Shown: positions 17,805-25,853, counted from the first letter of the stretch. The stretch is 64,000 bases of DNA from CAKSHP01 sp045636325 (GCA_045636325.1 JAZTXH010000008.1:86723-150722), one strand, 5' to 3'. A program made the numbers and translations. Notes: generated from the sequence alone by a model not told the origin.

Positions 17805-17940
17805 ATGTTAAAAGAAGCGAAAAACAATCCTGAAAAATACCCAAATCTACAAGTAAGAGTTTGCGGATGAAATTCGCTTTTTCTAATTTTTCCAAAGACG
17901 CACAGAATGAATTTATATTAAGGCAGAAATATAATTTAAA
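17805..17940 (+). pseudogene. C-terminal remnant of a glycyl radical enzyme (pyruvate formate-lyase family)
   Basis: From ATG 17805 the frame reads LKEAKNNPEKYPNLQVRVCG and then a TGA stands where the family has Trp (RVCGWN). After an apparent one-base frameshift the text continues as FSNFSKDAQNEFILRQ. This is the conserved C-terminal glycyl-radical loop of the PFL family; the radical Gly codon would be 17865-17867. The rest of the enzyme is missing. An in-frame stop plus a frameshift indicate a dead remnant. Its place behind a tRNA gene fits an old insertion or deletion. Confidence 0.75.
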
Positions 17941-17973
17941 AACGAAGTATGTGAGTTTGCATACTTCGTTTTT
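17938..17973. terminator. bidirectional terminator
   Basis: Perfect 14-bp stem AAAAACGAAGTATG / CATACTTCGTTTTT ending three bases before the stop of the minus-strand pseudouridine synthase gene. Confidence 0.85.
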
Positions 17974-17975
17974 AT

Positions 17976-18926
17976 TTAAAGCTTATATCCGAATTTTTTA
18001 ACAAAGTCTATATCTTTTATTATAAATGATTGATTGTTTAAATATTCAAGGATGCCCGCGTTTGATGAAAATTTAAAAGATAGCTTATATGAGCACAAAG
18101 CTTGATATTTATAATCAAATGTTTTATTCTTGTTTCTGTCACCGTATTTTTCGTCACCAACCAAGGGATGACCAATATGTGCAAGATGTGCTCTTATCTG
18201 GTGAGTTCTTCCTGTAATAAGGTTTATTTCAGCAAGACTTATTCCGTCTCTGTAAGAAAGTATTCTGTAGCCCGTTTTAATTTCCTTTGTCTTATCAGAA
18301 GGCTTGTTAAATATCTTTACCGATTTATCCTTCCTTTCAAGGTAGCCAGAAAGAATGTCATTGATTTTTTCAAATTTGCCGAATGCAAGACACAGATAAC
18401 GTTTTTTTATTTCACGGTTTTTTATTTTTTCATTTAAAACTCTGAGGGTTTGAGCATTTTTGGCTCCTATAACTATGCCTTGTGTATTTCGGTCTATTCT
18501 GTTGGCAAGAGAAGGGGCAAAGGTGTTTTCTTCTTTAGGATTATATTCACCTTTATTATAAAGATAACTTTGAATTCTGTCTATCAAAGTATCGCCCGAA
18601 TTTGTTTCATCTTTGTGAACAACAAGACCTGCCGGCTTATTAACAAGTATTATATTTTCATCTTCATATATAATATTCAAATCTGCTTTTATAGGAATAA
18701 AAGCTTCTTGTTTTTTCTTTTCAAAAAACTCTTCGCTTATATATAATTTTAAAATGTCACCTTCGTTTAATTTTTCGCTTTCTTTTATATGTTTGCCATT
18801 AAGTTTAACACATTTTTTTCTGATATATTTATATAAAAGACTTTGAGGCATATCAGGAAAACGTTTGTTCATAAATTTGTCAAGGCGCTGACCTGAATCG
18901 TTTTTGTTTATAATTATTTCTCTCAA
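17976..18926 (-). CDS. RluA-family 23S rRNA pseudouridine synthase
   Basis: 316 residues: N-terminal S4 RNA-binding domain (SGQRLDKFMNKRFPDMPQSLLYKYIRKKCVKLNGK, ~10-55), then the catalytic domain with the RluA motif NRIDRNTQGIVI, whose Asp is the nucleophile, and GRTHQIRAHLAHIGHPLVGDEKYG. It isomerises uridines in rRNA; which positions (RluC- or RluD-like) cannot be settled by eye. Monocistronic. Confidence 0.93.
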   Translation of the reverse strand: MREIIINKNDSGQRLDKFMNKRFPDMPQSLLYKYIRKKCVKLNGKHIKESEKLNEGDILKLYISEEFFEKKKQEAFIPIKADLNIIYEDENIILVNKPAGLVVHKDETNSGDTLIDRIQSYLYNKGEYNPKEENTFAPSLANRIDRNTQGIVIGAKNAQTLRVLNEKIKNREIKKRYLCLAFGKFEKINDILSGYLERKDKSVKIFNKPSDKTKEIKTGYRILSYRDGISLAEINLITGRTHQIRAHLAHIGHPLVGDEKYGDRNKNKTFDYKYQALCSYKLSFKFSSNAGILEYLNNQSFIIKDIDFVKKFGYKL

Positions 18927-19095
18927 GATATAAATCCCCTTAGTGTAATTTATCTACAATTATATATAATAATAACATAATTGTCAACTATGTATATAAA
19001 CAAAATATTATCTTAATGTCTGTATTTTGTTTTCAAAATAAATGTAGACTTTTATTAAAAAATATGCTACAATGGTTACGATTGGAGATGTGTGT

Positions 19096-19575
19096 ATGAA
19101 GGCAAATTATAAAACAAATGCAATGAGAATTCTTGACAGTGTAAAGATTATATATAAAGTCCATCATTACAGTGATGACGATGAATTTAAAGATGGTGTT
19201 ACAATAGCTGGGATAATGAGGCAGGATGTTAAAAGTGTTTTTAAAACTCTTGTTACGGTTGCGCCGTCAAAACAGTATTATGTGTTTGTTGTTCCGGTTG
19301 CGAAAGAATTAAATTTAAAAGCAGCTGCAAAAGCGGTTAGGGAAAAAAGCGTTGAAATGATAAAGGTGGCAGATATTACAAAAGTAACAGGATATGTTCG
19401 GGGCGGTTGTAGTCCAATTGGAATGAAGAAGGAATATAAAACAGTTATTGATAAATCAGCCTTGGCTCAGGAGACAATTTTTATCAGCGCAGGTAAAAGG
19501 GGATATCAGCTTGAAATTTCTCTTGCTGAATTAAAAAAAATTGTAGATTATGATATATGTGATTTAATATTATAA
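19096..19575 (+). CDS. ybaK: Cys-tRNA(Pro)/Cys-tRNA(Cys) deacylase
   Basis: 159 residues from ATG 19096 with GGAGA eight bases upstream; an ATG at 19072 overlaps the -10 region. A promoter TAGACT-17-TACAAT lies at 19045-19073. YbaK/EbsC family: TNAMRILDSVKI, VFKTLVTVAPSKQYYVFVVPVAKELNLKAAAKAV, with the catalytic-lysine region, and GYVRGGCSPIGMKK near residue 105. It removes cysteine wrongly attached to tRNA-Pro. Confidence 0.94.
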   Translation: MKANYKTNAMRILDSVKIIYKVHHYSDDDEFKDGVTIAGIMRQDVKSVFKTLVTVAPSKQYYVFVVPVAKELNLKAAAKAVREKSVEMIKVADITKVTGYVRGGCSPIGMKKEYKTVIDKSALAQETIFISAGKRGYQLEISLAELKKIVDYDICDLIL

Positions 19576-19617
19576 AACTGAAAATTTATAAATTATATTG
19601 TGTGAACAAAAGATAAA

Positions 19618-19652
19618 AATAACCCCACAACCTTGATGGTTGTGGGGTTATT
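19618..19652. terminator. strong bidirectional terminator, probably the original rpsI terminator
   Basis: 15-bp perfect stem AATAACCCCACAACC / GGTTGTGGGGTTATT. It ends ybaK on the plus strand. It also lies eight bases outside the left att copy, so before insertion of the element it would have followed rpsI directly (inference). Confidence 0.85.
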
Positions 19653-19659
19653 TAGATAA

Positions 19660-19673
19660 AATAATTATCTCTT
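19660..19673. repeat. left attachment core (direct repeat)
   Basis: AATAATTATCTCTT, identical to 29039-29052. Lies just beyond the terminator that presumably belonged to rpsI. Confidence 0.75.
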
Positions 19674-19809
19674 TGAGTTTCCATAACACTTAAAATATAG
19701 ATTGATATAATTTATATTGTTTAATATCGTGCTATATCTCATATTTGCCCGTTTATAATTCCTCAAAACTTTTATATTATCTCTTAAAATCCATAACTTT
19801 TATATAATT

Positions 19810-19838
19810 TTGTGGTAAAGTTGTGGTAAGTTTGTGGG
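19810..19838 (+). repeat. left arm-type integrase sites
   Basis: Direct repeats TTGTGGTAAAG, TTGTGGTAAGT and a degenerate TTGTGGGAT spaced 11 bp apart. The same unit occurs twice near the right end in the same orientation. Consistent with arm-binding sites of a tyrosine integrase (inference). The 310-bp gap 19576-19885 otherwise holds only the terminator and att core. Confidence 0.55.
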
Positions 19839-19885
19839 ATAAGATTATGTAATCTATGTGTTGTTCTTTCTTAGTTTCACTGCTT

Positions 19886-20143
19886 TTAGTCTTTGTATAA
19901 ATGTTCATACTGCCAAGGGTACCAATCAAATCCGCATTTCATACAATGATTTTTTCTTTTTACATCAAAAGAAATTTGAGTACAACCACAATGAGGGCAA
20001 AATATTTGACCTTTTGCTTCTTTCCTAAAATCAGCCGTCTTTTTATACTGTTTTTCCTTGGTTGATTTAGATGTACTCATAAAATATAGTATTAAAAAAA
20101 TTACAATTACCAAAATAATTAAAGCAAACATTTTATTACTCAT
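19886..20143 (-). CDS. small membrane-anchored zinc-ribbon protein
   Basis: 85 residues: one N-terminal membrane segment (FALIILVIVIFLILYFM), a basic stretch, then two cysteine knuckles CPHCGC and CMKCG about 20 residues apart forming a probable zinc ribbon, and an aromatic tail WYPWQYEHLY. The gene lies between the left att end and the integrase. Function unknown. Confidence 0.6.
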   Translation of the reverse strand: MSNKMFALIILVIVIFLILYFMSTSKSTKEKQYKKTADFRKEAKGQIFCPHCGCTQISFDVKRKNHCMKCGFDWYPWQYEHLYKD

Positions 20144-20238
20144 CTTCCCTTCATTGCTTGTATATTGCTAAAAATACTGACTTTTCAAGTATATTTAGTA
20201 TATCACAAAACTATTAAAAAGTCAATCTATGGCAAAAG

Positions 20239-20268
20239 AAAAACGGACTATCAAAACTGATAATCCGT
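20239..20268 (-). terminator. terminator after the integrase gene
   Basis: On the minus strand ACGGATTATCA / TGATAGTCCGT (one mismatch) followed by TTTTTC, 14 bases past the integrase stop. Confidence 0.65.
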
Positions 20269-20284
20269 AATCCTTGAAATCGTA

Positions 20285-21460
20285 TTAACTTAATGTATCG
20301 GCTATTGTTTTTGCTATTCTTACTTTGGTTTCTGCTAATGTGTGGGCATATACTCTTGATGTAATATCACTTGAAGAATGACCTAAATGCTTTGATACAT
20401 TTTCAATATCTTCGCCAGCCACCAAAAGTAATGAAGCATTTGTATGCCTTAATCCGTGTAGTGTTATGTTGTGGTCATAATTCAAATAGTTGCTATTCTT
20501 CTCAATAAATCTTCTGAATTGAGTGTTTAATAGGCTTCTATCATACCAATGACCAGTACAAGATGTAAATACCATATCAGGTTGTTGCCACGCCTTTCCA
20601 ACAATTTCTTTTTGTTTGTCTTGTTCTTCTTTGTGTTTTTTCAGCATTTCAATTACTTTATTATCAACAGATATGTTCCTTGTGCTATTTGGTGTTTTGG
20701 GTGTTGATAGATACCATTCATTTCCCGCATAGGCAAGAGTTTTATCAATGAAGATACTCTTGTTTTCAAAGTCAATGCTTGACCATCTCAAACCTAAACA
20801 TTCGCCTGCTCGCATTCCAGAGAATAACAACAATTTGATTATGGTGTTAAAAATACTATATTCTTCAACCAATGATAACAACAATTTTGCTTCATTTACT
20901 GTTAAAAAGTTTTCAATCACGCCATAATCACATTCAACATCTTCTTTCCAGATAGAACCTACAACTGGATTTTCAGATATTATCTTTTGTGTTAGGGCAT
21001 ATTTCATAATGCTATGAAAGATAATCTTAAACTTTCTGGCAGTTAAAGGCTTACAATTAAGACCAGTTAAAAATTCACTTATACTTGCCGTTGTAATTTC
21101 CTTTAACTTCATATTTCCAAAAGTTGGCTTCAAGTGGTTTTTACAACAACTCTTATAATGCTCAATAGTAGTCTTTTTCAATTTGTTAGGGGCATACTCC
21201 CTAAAATACAAATCGCATAAATCGTTGAACTTCATATTGGCATTATATGCCTTGTTGCCCTCTGCTTTCTTGACGAACTCTTGATATGCTGCCTTTGCCA
21301 GTTTATCGGCTTTGGCTTCACTCACTCCCTCTGGGGGAGTGAATGTAGTATATTTCCTGATATGCTTTCCGTTTCCGTCATAACCGCAAGAAACATTAAA
21401 CTCGTATGTATTGCCTGATTTCCTAATTCCTTTATCTATTTTTATGTAATTGTGGTTCAT
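20285..21460 (-). CDS. int: tyrosine recombinase / integrase (Tn916-Int-like architecture)
   Basis: 391 residues. N-terminal arm-binding domain (~1-70), SAM-like core-binding domain (~75-165) and C-terminal catalytic domain. All catalytic residues are visible: Arg217 in FSGMRAGECLGLRW, Lys255, His335 and Arg338 in LHGLRHT, His361 in HLGHSS, Tyr371 in SRVYAHT. It would integrate and, with the small neighbour, excise the element at rpsI. Transcribed toward the left end, as part of a run with the excisionase-like gene. Confidence 0.95.
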   Translation of the reverse strand: MNHNYIKIDKGIRKSGNTYEFNVSCGYDGNGKHIRKYTTFTPPEGVSEAKADKLAKAAYQEFVKKAEGNKAYNANMKFNDLCDLYFREYAPNKLKKTTIEHYKSCCKNHLKPTFGNMKLKEITTASISEFLTGLNCKPLTARKFKIIFHSIMKYALTQKIISENPVVGSIWKEDVECDYGVIENFLTVNEAKLLLSLVEEYSIFNTIIKLLLFSGMRAGECLGLRWSSIDFENKSIFIDKTLAYAGNEWYLSTPKTPNSTRNISVDNKVIEMLKKHKEEQDKQKEIVGKAWQQPDMVFTSCTGHWYDRSLLNTQFRRFIEKNSNYLNYDHNITLHGLRHTNASLLLVAGEDIENVSKHLGHSSSDITSRVYAHTLAETKVRIAKTIADTLS

Positions 21461-21484
21461 AATTTAAAATCCTTTCTATATGTA

Positions 21485-21664
21485 TTATGCTACACTATGT
21501 AGGTAAGCACAGAAATTGTCAAAGTTGATAAATGCCTTTTTGCCAGAATATACGGCGTGAATTTCGCCATTCTTTAACATACTTCTAATAGCACTCTCTG
21601 GAAGAATACCAGTATTGGCTATTTGTCTGACGGTCATCATCTTGGGTAGTGTCTTATCTGCCAT
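21485..21664 (-). CDS. xis: excisionase-like small DNA-binding protein
   Basis: 59 residues from ATG 21664, preceded by AAAGGAG; a longer reading from 21733 lacks a site. A winged-helix/MerR-like excisionase pattern is visible: MMTVRQIANTGILPESAIRSMLKNGEIHAVYSGKK (shown as two parts, MMTVRQIANTG and LPESAIRSMLKNGEI), then FINFDNFCAYL. Directly upstream of int, the normal place for a recombination directionality factor. Overlaps the preceding gene by 11 bp. Confidence 0.75.
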   Translation of the reverse strand: MADKTLPKMMTVRQIANTGILPESAIRSMLKNGEIHAVYSGKKAFINFDNFCAYLHSVA

Positions 21665-22103
21665 TTGAATTGCTCCTTTCTTTGTAAAGTTCATCAGCAT
21701 ATATAATAGAACATTCTTGATACACGAATTCATAAGTATTTATACTTGTCCTTACAAACCCATGTGGAAAAAGTAACGCCGATGCTACAACTCTGTTTTT
21801 TTCATCATATAAGTTTAATTTAATAACTATCAATGAATTACTGTTCATTTTCTTTGAATTCATAGATTTTGTCATATCATTTAAAAACTCATTGTTTGAA
21901 GAAATATCAAACTCGCAATTTAAATGGGTAGGATTAAGATTTACTACCAACAAATCATATTCATTGCCTTTGAAACCTGTTTTTCCGCCAGGCAATGCCT
22001 GAACAAGTGTTAGTGTCTTTCTATATGAAGAACTATTTATTACTTTACACAATCTCTTTACTTCTGGATTGTCTTTATGAGTTATGGTTAAATCCTTTTT
22101 CAT
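21654..22103 (-). CDS. hypothetical protein of the integrated element
   Basis: 149 residues; AGGAGG sits eight bases before the ATG. Predominantly beta-like and soluble, no membrane segment, no motif recognised. Its end overlaps the start of the excisionase-like gene by 11 bp, so the two are translationally coupled, suggesting a role in element regulation or transfer (inference). Confidence 0.6.
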   Translation of the reverse strand: MKKDLTITHKDNPEVKRLCKVINSSSYRKTLTLVQALPGGKTGFKGNEYDLLVVNLNPTHLNCEFDISSNNEFLNDMTKSMNSKKMNSNSLIVIKLNLYDEKNRVVASALLFPHGFVRTSINTYEFVYQECSIIYADELYKERSNSNGR

Positions 22104-22223
22104 ATGGATTTCCTCCTATTATAATATATATTTATAAGTTAAAGATTTGTTTTGCTAGCAACTAAATCGTTTTGCCTTACATATATATTCTAACATATTT
22201 TTACCCATAAGTCCAGAAATCCA

Positions 22224-22239
22224 TTCCGTATATACGGAA
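22224..22239. promoter_or_regulatory. perfect 16-bp palindrome downstream of ardA
   Basis: TTCCGTATATACGGAA reads identically on both strands, 11 bases beyond the ardA stop. A near copy, in the same sequence context, is at 22918-22933. Looks like an operator for an element-encoded regulator (inference). Confidence 0.5.
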
Positions 22240-22250
22240 GAAATTTGAAA

Positions 22251-22784
22251 TTATTTATTATCTACCAAATAACCATAAGATGTAAAAATGCCGTTTCCCT
22301 CTAACCGAATATCTCTGCCGTATGCTTCATAATCAAAGTAGCATTTAATATTCTCTGGAATGTTGATACAACATAATTCATCAGCATAATAATAACCTAA
22401 TGCTTCCTCGGTATCTATGCCGTCAAGTAAATCATAGTTTTCCATATCTTCTATGATTTCAATTAACTCCGTTGCCGATGAACAACTTTCATATTCCAGT
22501 ATGGCTTCAAGTTTTCGTTCTTCATCTTCTGAAAGCAGTTCCAAACACTCCGCCAGTTCATTCAACTTTTGAATATTGGAAAACTCATTAATAACATTGT
22601 TAATGCCGATAATATCGCTTTCACTATCTGTTATGAAATACTCCTCATACATTTCGTTAATGCCGATTTCCTCAAGCACCTTTTCAAGTGCTTCCTTGCT
22701 AGCAGGTAGTTTTAACCACCTGCCTTGTAATACTCCTTCGTTGTATCTTCCAAGATTGGTAAGATACACAACCATTTTTCCCAT
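22251..22784 (-). CDS. ardA: antirestriction protein ArdA
   Basis: 177 residues from ATG 22784, with AGAGGAA eight bases upstream; the in-frame ATG at 22853 has none. ArdA features: VYLTNLGRYNEGVLQGRWLKLP at the N-terminus, strong acidity throughout, and the conserved C-terminal segment YFDYEAYGRDIRLEG. ArdA mimics DNA and inhibits type I restriction enzymes during transfer; it is carried by Tn916-type and related elements. It has its own promoter and lies between two palindromes. Confidence 0.92.
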   Translation of the reverse strand: MGKMVVYLTNLGRYNEGVLQGRWLKLPASKEALEKVLEEIGINEMYEEYFITDSESDIIGINNVINEFSNIQKLNELAECLELLSEDEERKLEAILEYESCSSATELIEIIEDMENYDLLDGIDTEEALGYYYADELCCINIPENIKCYFDYEAYGRDIRLEGNGIFTSYGYLVDNK

Positions 22785-22881
22785 ATCTTTTGTTCCTCTC
22801 TTTCTATTTTGTTTTTTCTTATATACTACTGTGAGAAGAACGCCATTATTCAAGTTTTTTCAACAAAATGCCTCTATTTCT

Positions 22882-22909
22882 ATTATAACACACCCACACT
22901 GTGCGTCAA
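22882..22909 (-). promoter_or_regulatory. promoter of ardA
   Basis: Minus strand TTGACG (22904-22909), 16-bp spacer, TATAAT (22882-22887), about 100 bp before the ATG. Confidence 0.7.
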
Positions 22910-22917
22910 GAAATCTG

Positions 22918-22933
22918 TTCCGTATATAAGGAA
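22918..22933. promoter_or_regulatory. second palindromic operator-like site, upstream of the ardA -35
   Basis: TTCCGTATATAAGGAA, one base from perfect symmetry and nearly identical to 22224-22239; flanks also match (AGAAATC before, GAAGA after). It starts eight bases upstream of the ardA -35 box. Confidence 0.5.
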
Positions 22934-23208
22934 GATATTGAAAAATATTAAAATCAACGCCAACCAGACCAATAACCTTGTTTCAACATCTTCAAGTTAT
23001 AGAACACTTATAAATAAAGTATTATATATAAAATGGGAAAGAAAAAATCTCGCAAGACCTCACTCCGCAGGTATTAAAAAAATCATTAAAATAATTTTTT
23101 CATACCGCCGAAAGAAAAATGGCTATGCCACCATATTCCCAGAATGTGAATATTTTTTTCGTTTCTTGCTTCGTTCGGTCTTGCTGGAAGCTCGAGGGGG
23201 TGATTTTC
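22934..23208. other. non-coding region with hairpin, possible transfer origin
   Basis: 275 bp without a convincing gene. It contains an imperfect inverted repeat GGTATTAAAAAAAT ... ATTTTTTCATACC (about 23081-23120 including flanks), next to CTCGCAAGACCTCACTCCGCA, which is GC-rich for this area. An inverted repeat beside a unique GC-rich box is the usual form of an oriT or an element origin. No known nick site was recognised. A 14-codon open frame from an ATG near 23031 is too short to judge. Confidence 0.2.
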
Positions 23209-23805
23209 TTGGGGAGAAAATCCCATTATATACAAACACCGAACCACAAGGACATTCAATTCTTGAACGCCCTTAGATGTTCTGGTGTTTGCTCAAAGGA
23301 ACAAGCACTCAATTTTATTACGGCTAACCGCCTTAAAAATTTCGTGCTTGATAGGACAATCCAGAAATGCTCCTACATAGATGATAAGGGCAACAGACAA
23401 AGCATTTACCGCATATCAGATGACGGCAAAAAGTGGATTGCCCATAATGTGCCGACACTTTCTGACCGAAAGTATTATACAAGCACTGGCACAGAGCACG
23501 ATTTAAGGCTGATGAACAAGATAATATCATTAACATCTGAACAAAGGCTCTCTATGAGATGTGAAGCGGAGATTAGAGATGACTTCAAGGCACATCTGGA
23601 CAAACTGTTAGAAGATAAACTATATGACCGACACGAAGAACTATATAATGCTTTAACTAATCATACAGTATCAATGCCAGACCTTGCCTATGGAACGAAT
23701 GAGTATTACGAAGTAATCACATCATCATACGGAGAAACGGAGATAAATGCCAAAATTGAAGCCGTTTCTTTGATTGGGGGCAATCTTGAAATGGAAAGAA
23801 TTTAA
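23209..23805 (+). CDS. winged-helix protein with nuclease-like C-terminus, element-encoded
   Basis: 198 residues if started at TTG 23209 (GAGGGGG upstream); GTG 23200 is an alternative. The N-terminal part is winged-helix-like (FLNALRCSGVCSKEQALNFI ... RISDDGKKWI), then HDLRLMNKIISL. The C-terminal PDLAYGTNEYYEVITSSYGETEINAK has the spacing of a PD-x-ExT restriction-like core, as seen in replication-relaxation-type proteins of mobile elements. The assignment is tentative. Followed 19 bp later by a second gene of similar style. Confidence 0.5.
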   Translation: MGRKSHYIQTPNHKDIQFLNALRCSGVCSKEQALNFITANRLKNFVLDRTIQKCSYIDDKGNRQSIYRISDDGKKWIAHNVPTLSDRKYYTSTGTEHDLRLMNKIISLTSEQRLSMRCEAEIRDDFKAHLDKLLEDKLYDRHEELYNALTNHTVSMPDLAYGTNEYYEVITSSYGETEINAKIEAVSLIGGNLEMERI

Positions 23806-23824
23806 TATACAAGGGGGAATAAAA

Positions 23825-24703
23825 ATGGACGGAATAAAAGAAATGTGCCAGAAGAAACTTCTGGCAGATAACGAAAAAATTATTTATATAATTATTTCAG
23901 GGTGTGGGGGTGTGATGTTCCTGAAACACTTTTACAGTATGATAGGAAAAACAGACACCAGACTAATTGAAAGACTTATAGACAATGGTATTATTAAGGT
24001 CAAGCAGATAGGCAGAAACAAGGTTGTTATTGCCAAGCATACCGCCTACTGCTATTTTGGATTATCAACAAAATCGCCCAGACTAACGAGTAAGCATCTG
24101 CTTCACTCTGCCTTGCTCTGCGAAATGCTGATACATACCTATTTTGACAACACCGAGAAAATGGTTAAAATCCTACAACAAGGGAACTTCTGCTACTATG
24201 CCGTAGAGAATAGCCTTAATTTTCTTAACCGAGTATATTGCTTTATGAACGGCAAGAGTGCCGACACAAGCACATTGAAATTATATCTGGACGAACTTAC
24301 CGAGAAAACCGAGTTTCTGAAATCCAGCACCAAAGGGCGAAAAGACACCTTGAAGAAAACCGCCTGCCAGACAACAGACCTGCTTATTATGAGAAATAAT
24401 AATGTTTATGTTCGTTATGCCGACTACACCGAGAACACACTCCACATACATCTAGCTATCTTCCTACACCAGAACAATGCCGACAAACTGATAAGGAACA
24501 TAAAAAAATCTCTGGAAGCGGTTTCGGCAATGTTCTACGGCATACCGACCAGAGTTATTATTGATGTGTATTCTCTTAATGAAAAATCAGAATTCTTACA
24601 AAAGAAAGTTTTTAATAGTTTTCCAGACGAAAATATAAGATTTCATTGGTATAATGTAAAAAATCGTCTCTTTTCTGGAATTGATGTAGAAAAATGGTTA
24701 TAG
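23825..24703 (+). CDS. hypothetical winged-helix-like element protein
   Basis: 292 residues from ATG 23825 (MDGIKEMCQKKLL), with GGGGGA upstream. The N-terminal ~80 residues resemble a winged helix (DTRLIERLIDNGIIKVKQIGRNKVVIAKH). The remainder is alpha/beta with TTDLLIMRNNNVYVRYADY and RVIIDVYSL. No family recognised. C-ending codons are frequent here compared with host genes. Probably in one operon with the preceding gene; a replication or mobilisation role is only suggested by context. Confidence 0.55.
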   Translation: MDGIKEMCQKKLLADNEKIIYIIISGCGGVMFLKHFYSMIGKTDTRLIERLIDNGIIKVKQIGRNKVVIAKHTAYCYFGLSTKSPRLTSKHLLHSALLCEMLIHTYFDNTEKMVKILQQGNFCYYAVENSLNFLNRVYCFMNGKSADTSTLKLYLDELTEKTEFLKSSTKGRKDTLKKTACQTTDLLIMRNNNVYVRYADYTENTLHIHLAIFLHQNNADKLIRNIKKSLEAVSAMFYGIPTRVIIDVYSLNEKSEFLQKKVFNSFPDENIRFHWYNVKNRLFSGIDVEKWL

Positions 24704-24755
24704 TCCGAGTTGCTTCCTTAATATAATATATAAAGGAAAGGACGGCGGATTAGAT

Positions 24756-24869
24756 ATGAAACTGACAAAAGACGAGATTGATTTTTTGGAAGAAGTATCA
24801 AGAGAGAACTTCCAAAGAGAGTTTGAACAATGGGTTGAGAGTATGGAATTTTATCTGGCAAAAAATTGA
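24756..24869 (+). CDS. 37-residue hypothetical protein
   Basis: Short frame reading MKLTKDEIDFLEEVSRENF and ending WVESMEFYLAKN, acidic and helical. It follows the 292-aa gene and ends just before a good terminator, so it is the last cistron of that operon. The ribosome binding site GGCGG is weak. Confidence 0.45.
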   Translation: MKLTKDEIDFLEEVSRENFQREFEQWVESMEFYLAKN

Positions 24870-24872
24870 GAA

Positions 24873-24907
24873 ATGGCTTTATACTGCGGTATAAGGCTAT
24901 TTTTTTG
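24873..24907 (+). terminator. rho-independent terminator
   Basis: 12-bp stem ATGGCTTTATAC / GTATAAGGCTAT with TGCG loop, followed by six T residues. Confidence 0.85.
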
Positions 24908-25028
24908 TTATAAAATGCCTTGAAACGCTTGTGCTATGGCGGTTTCAAAAATCGTCAAACACTTAAAATTTATATACCTTTCGTTTTCTCCGTATCTTGA
25001 TAGAAATATGAGATATGAGAGTGATACA

Positions 25029-25751
25029 ATGAAACGAAAGACTAAAATTATGATGATAACTGTTTCAAGCGGTATTTTCAGCACCACCAAAGAAGCAGTA
25101 AAGGAAGCGAATGCCATTAAAATATGGCTTCAAAGGTTATGCCAGAGAAAAGGCTATTCTTGTAAAGTGGTTATTGGTGTTAGTGAATATAATCCCAAAG
25201 CAGGAACAATGACAGTTTTAAGAACTGGAAAAAGGGGCAGACCGAGAAAGAGATTTGCCAGAACGAACTACTATCTACCTAACCACAAGACCGCACCACA
25301 TATACATATCGTGTTATATGGTAATCCTGCTGATATGCTCTGCTCCTTAATAGCTGACCGATTGAACAATAAATATAAGACAAAAGTGGTATGGTTCAAC
25401 GATTGCCGAGAATATCAAGAAGAAGCATTAACCTATGTATTGAAACAATCCCAGACCATACGAACAGTAGAGATAGACGAAAAAGGAATATTAGCCACCG
25501 ACAAACACGGATTTTACACCGCCGTAGAAAAGGCAAATGCCACCATTCAGGCACAAGGAATTAAATTTACACATCAGGGAACGCCGACACAACCGAAGAA
25601 GCAAGGCAGTAAAAGACATTCCCAAACACATCAAAGAAGAAAAAGACTACAATGTAATATGAATTATATAATATATACCTATCTATTAAGTAAGAGAAAG
25701 AATATATATCTGTTAAGAATAGATAAGAAAAGAATATGTATTCCTCCATAA
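25029..25751 (+). CDS. HUH endonuclease-type replication initiator or relaxase
   Basis: 240 residues from ATG 25029. The three rolling-circle Rep motifs can be placed: motif 1 IMMITVSSG (~8-15), motif 2 APHIHIVLYGNP with His91 and His93 (HUH), and motif 3 YVLKQ with Tyr136 and Lys139. This suggests nicking of the element's DNA for rolling-circle replication or mobilisation after excision. The C-terminal ~40 residues are basic and look unconserved. It is not clearly a member of a family I can name. Confidence 0.65.
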   Translation: MKRKTKIMMITVSSGIFSTTKEAVKEANAIKIWLQRLCQRKGYSCKVVIGVSEYNPKAGTMTVLRTGKRGRPRKRFARTNYYLPNHKTAPHIHIVLYGNPADMLCSLIADRLNNKYKTKVVWFNDCREYQEEALTYVLKQSQTIRTVEIDEKGILATDKHGFYTAVEKANATIQAQGIKFTHQGTPTQPKKQGSKRHSQTHQRRKRLQCNMNYIIYTYLLSKRKNIYLLRIDKKRICIPP

Positions 25752-25794
25752 AATAATTAAATATTAAAATATTTCCTTTTATGCGGAAGAAAAT

Positions 25795-25822
25795 TGACTT
25801 TTGGTAAATTATGTGTTATAAT
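25795..25822 (+). promoter_or_regulatory. promoter of the zinc-ribbon gene
   Basis: TTGACT (25795-25800), 16-bp spacer, TATAAT (25817-25822), 32 bp before the ATG at 25854. Confidence 0.65.
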
Positions 25823-25853
25823 AAAATAAAAAGCATATAAAGGAGTTGTTTCT

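Noticed and set aside
17805..17870. Functional small spare glycyl-radical protein (GrcA-like)
   Set aside because: The frame ends at a TGA right after the radical Gly, the downstream part is frameshifted and there is no good ribosome binding site.
19776..19786. ATTATCTCTTA, an 11-bp match to the rpsI end, as alternative left att site
   Set aside because: The 14-bp copy at 19660-19673 is longer and lies next to the probable rpsI terminator; the 11-bp match is plausible by chance in AT-rich DNA.
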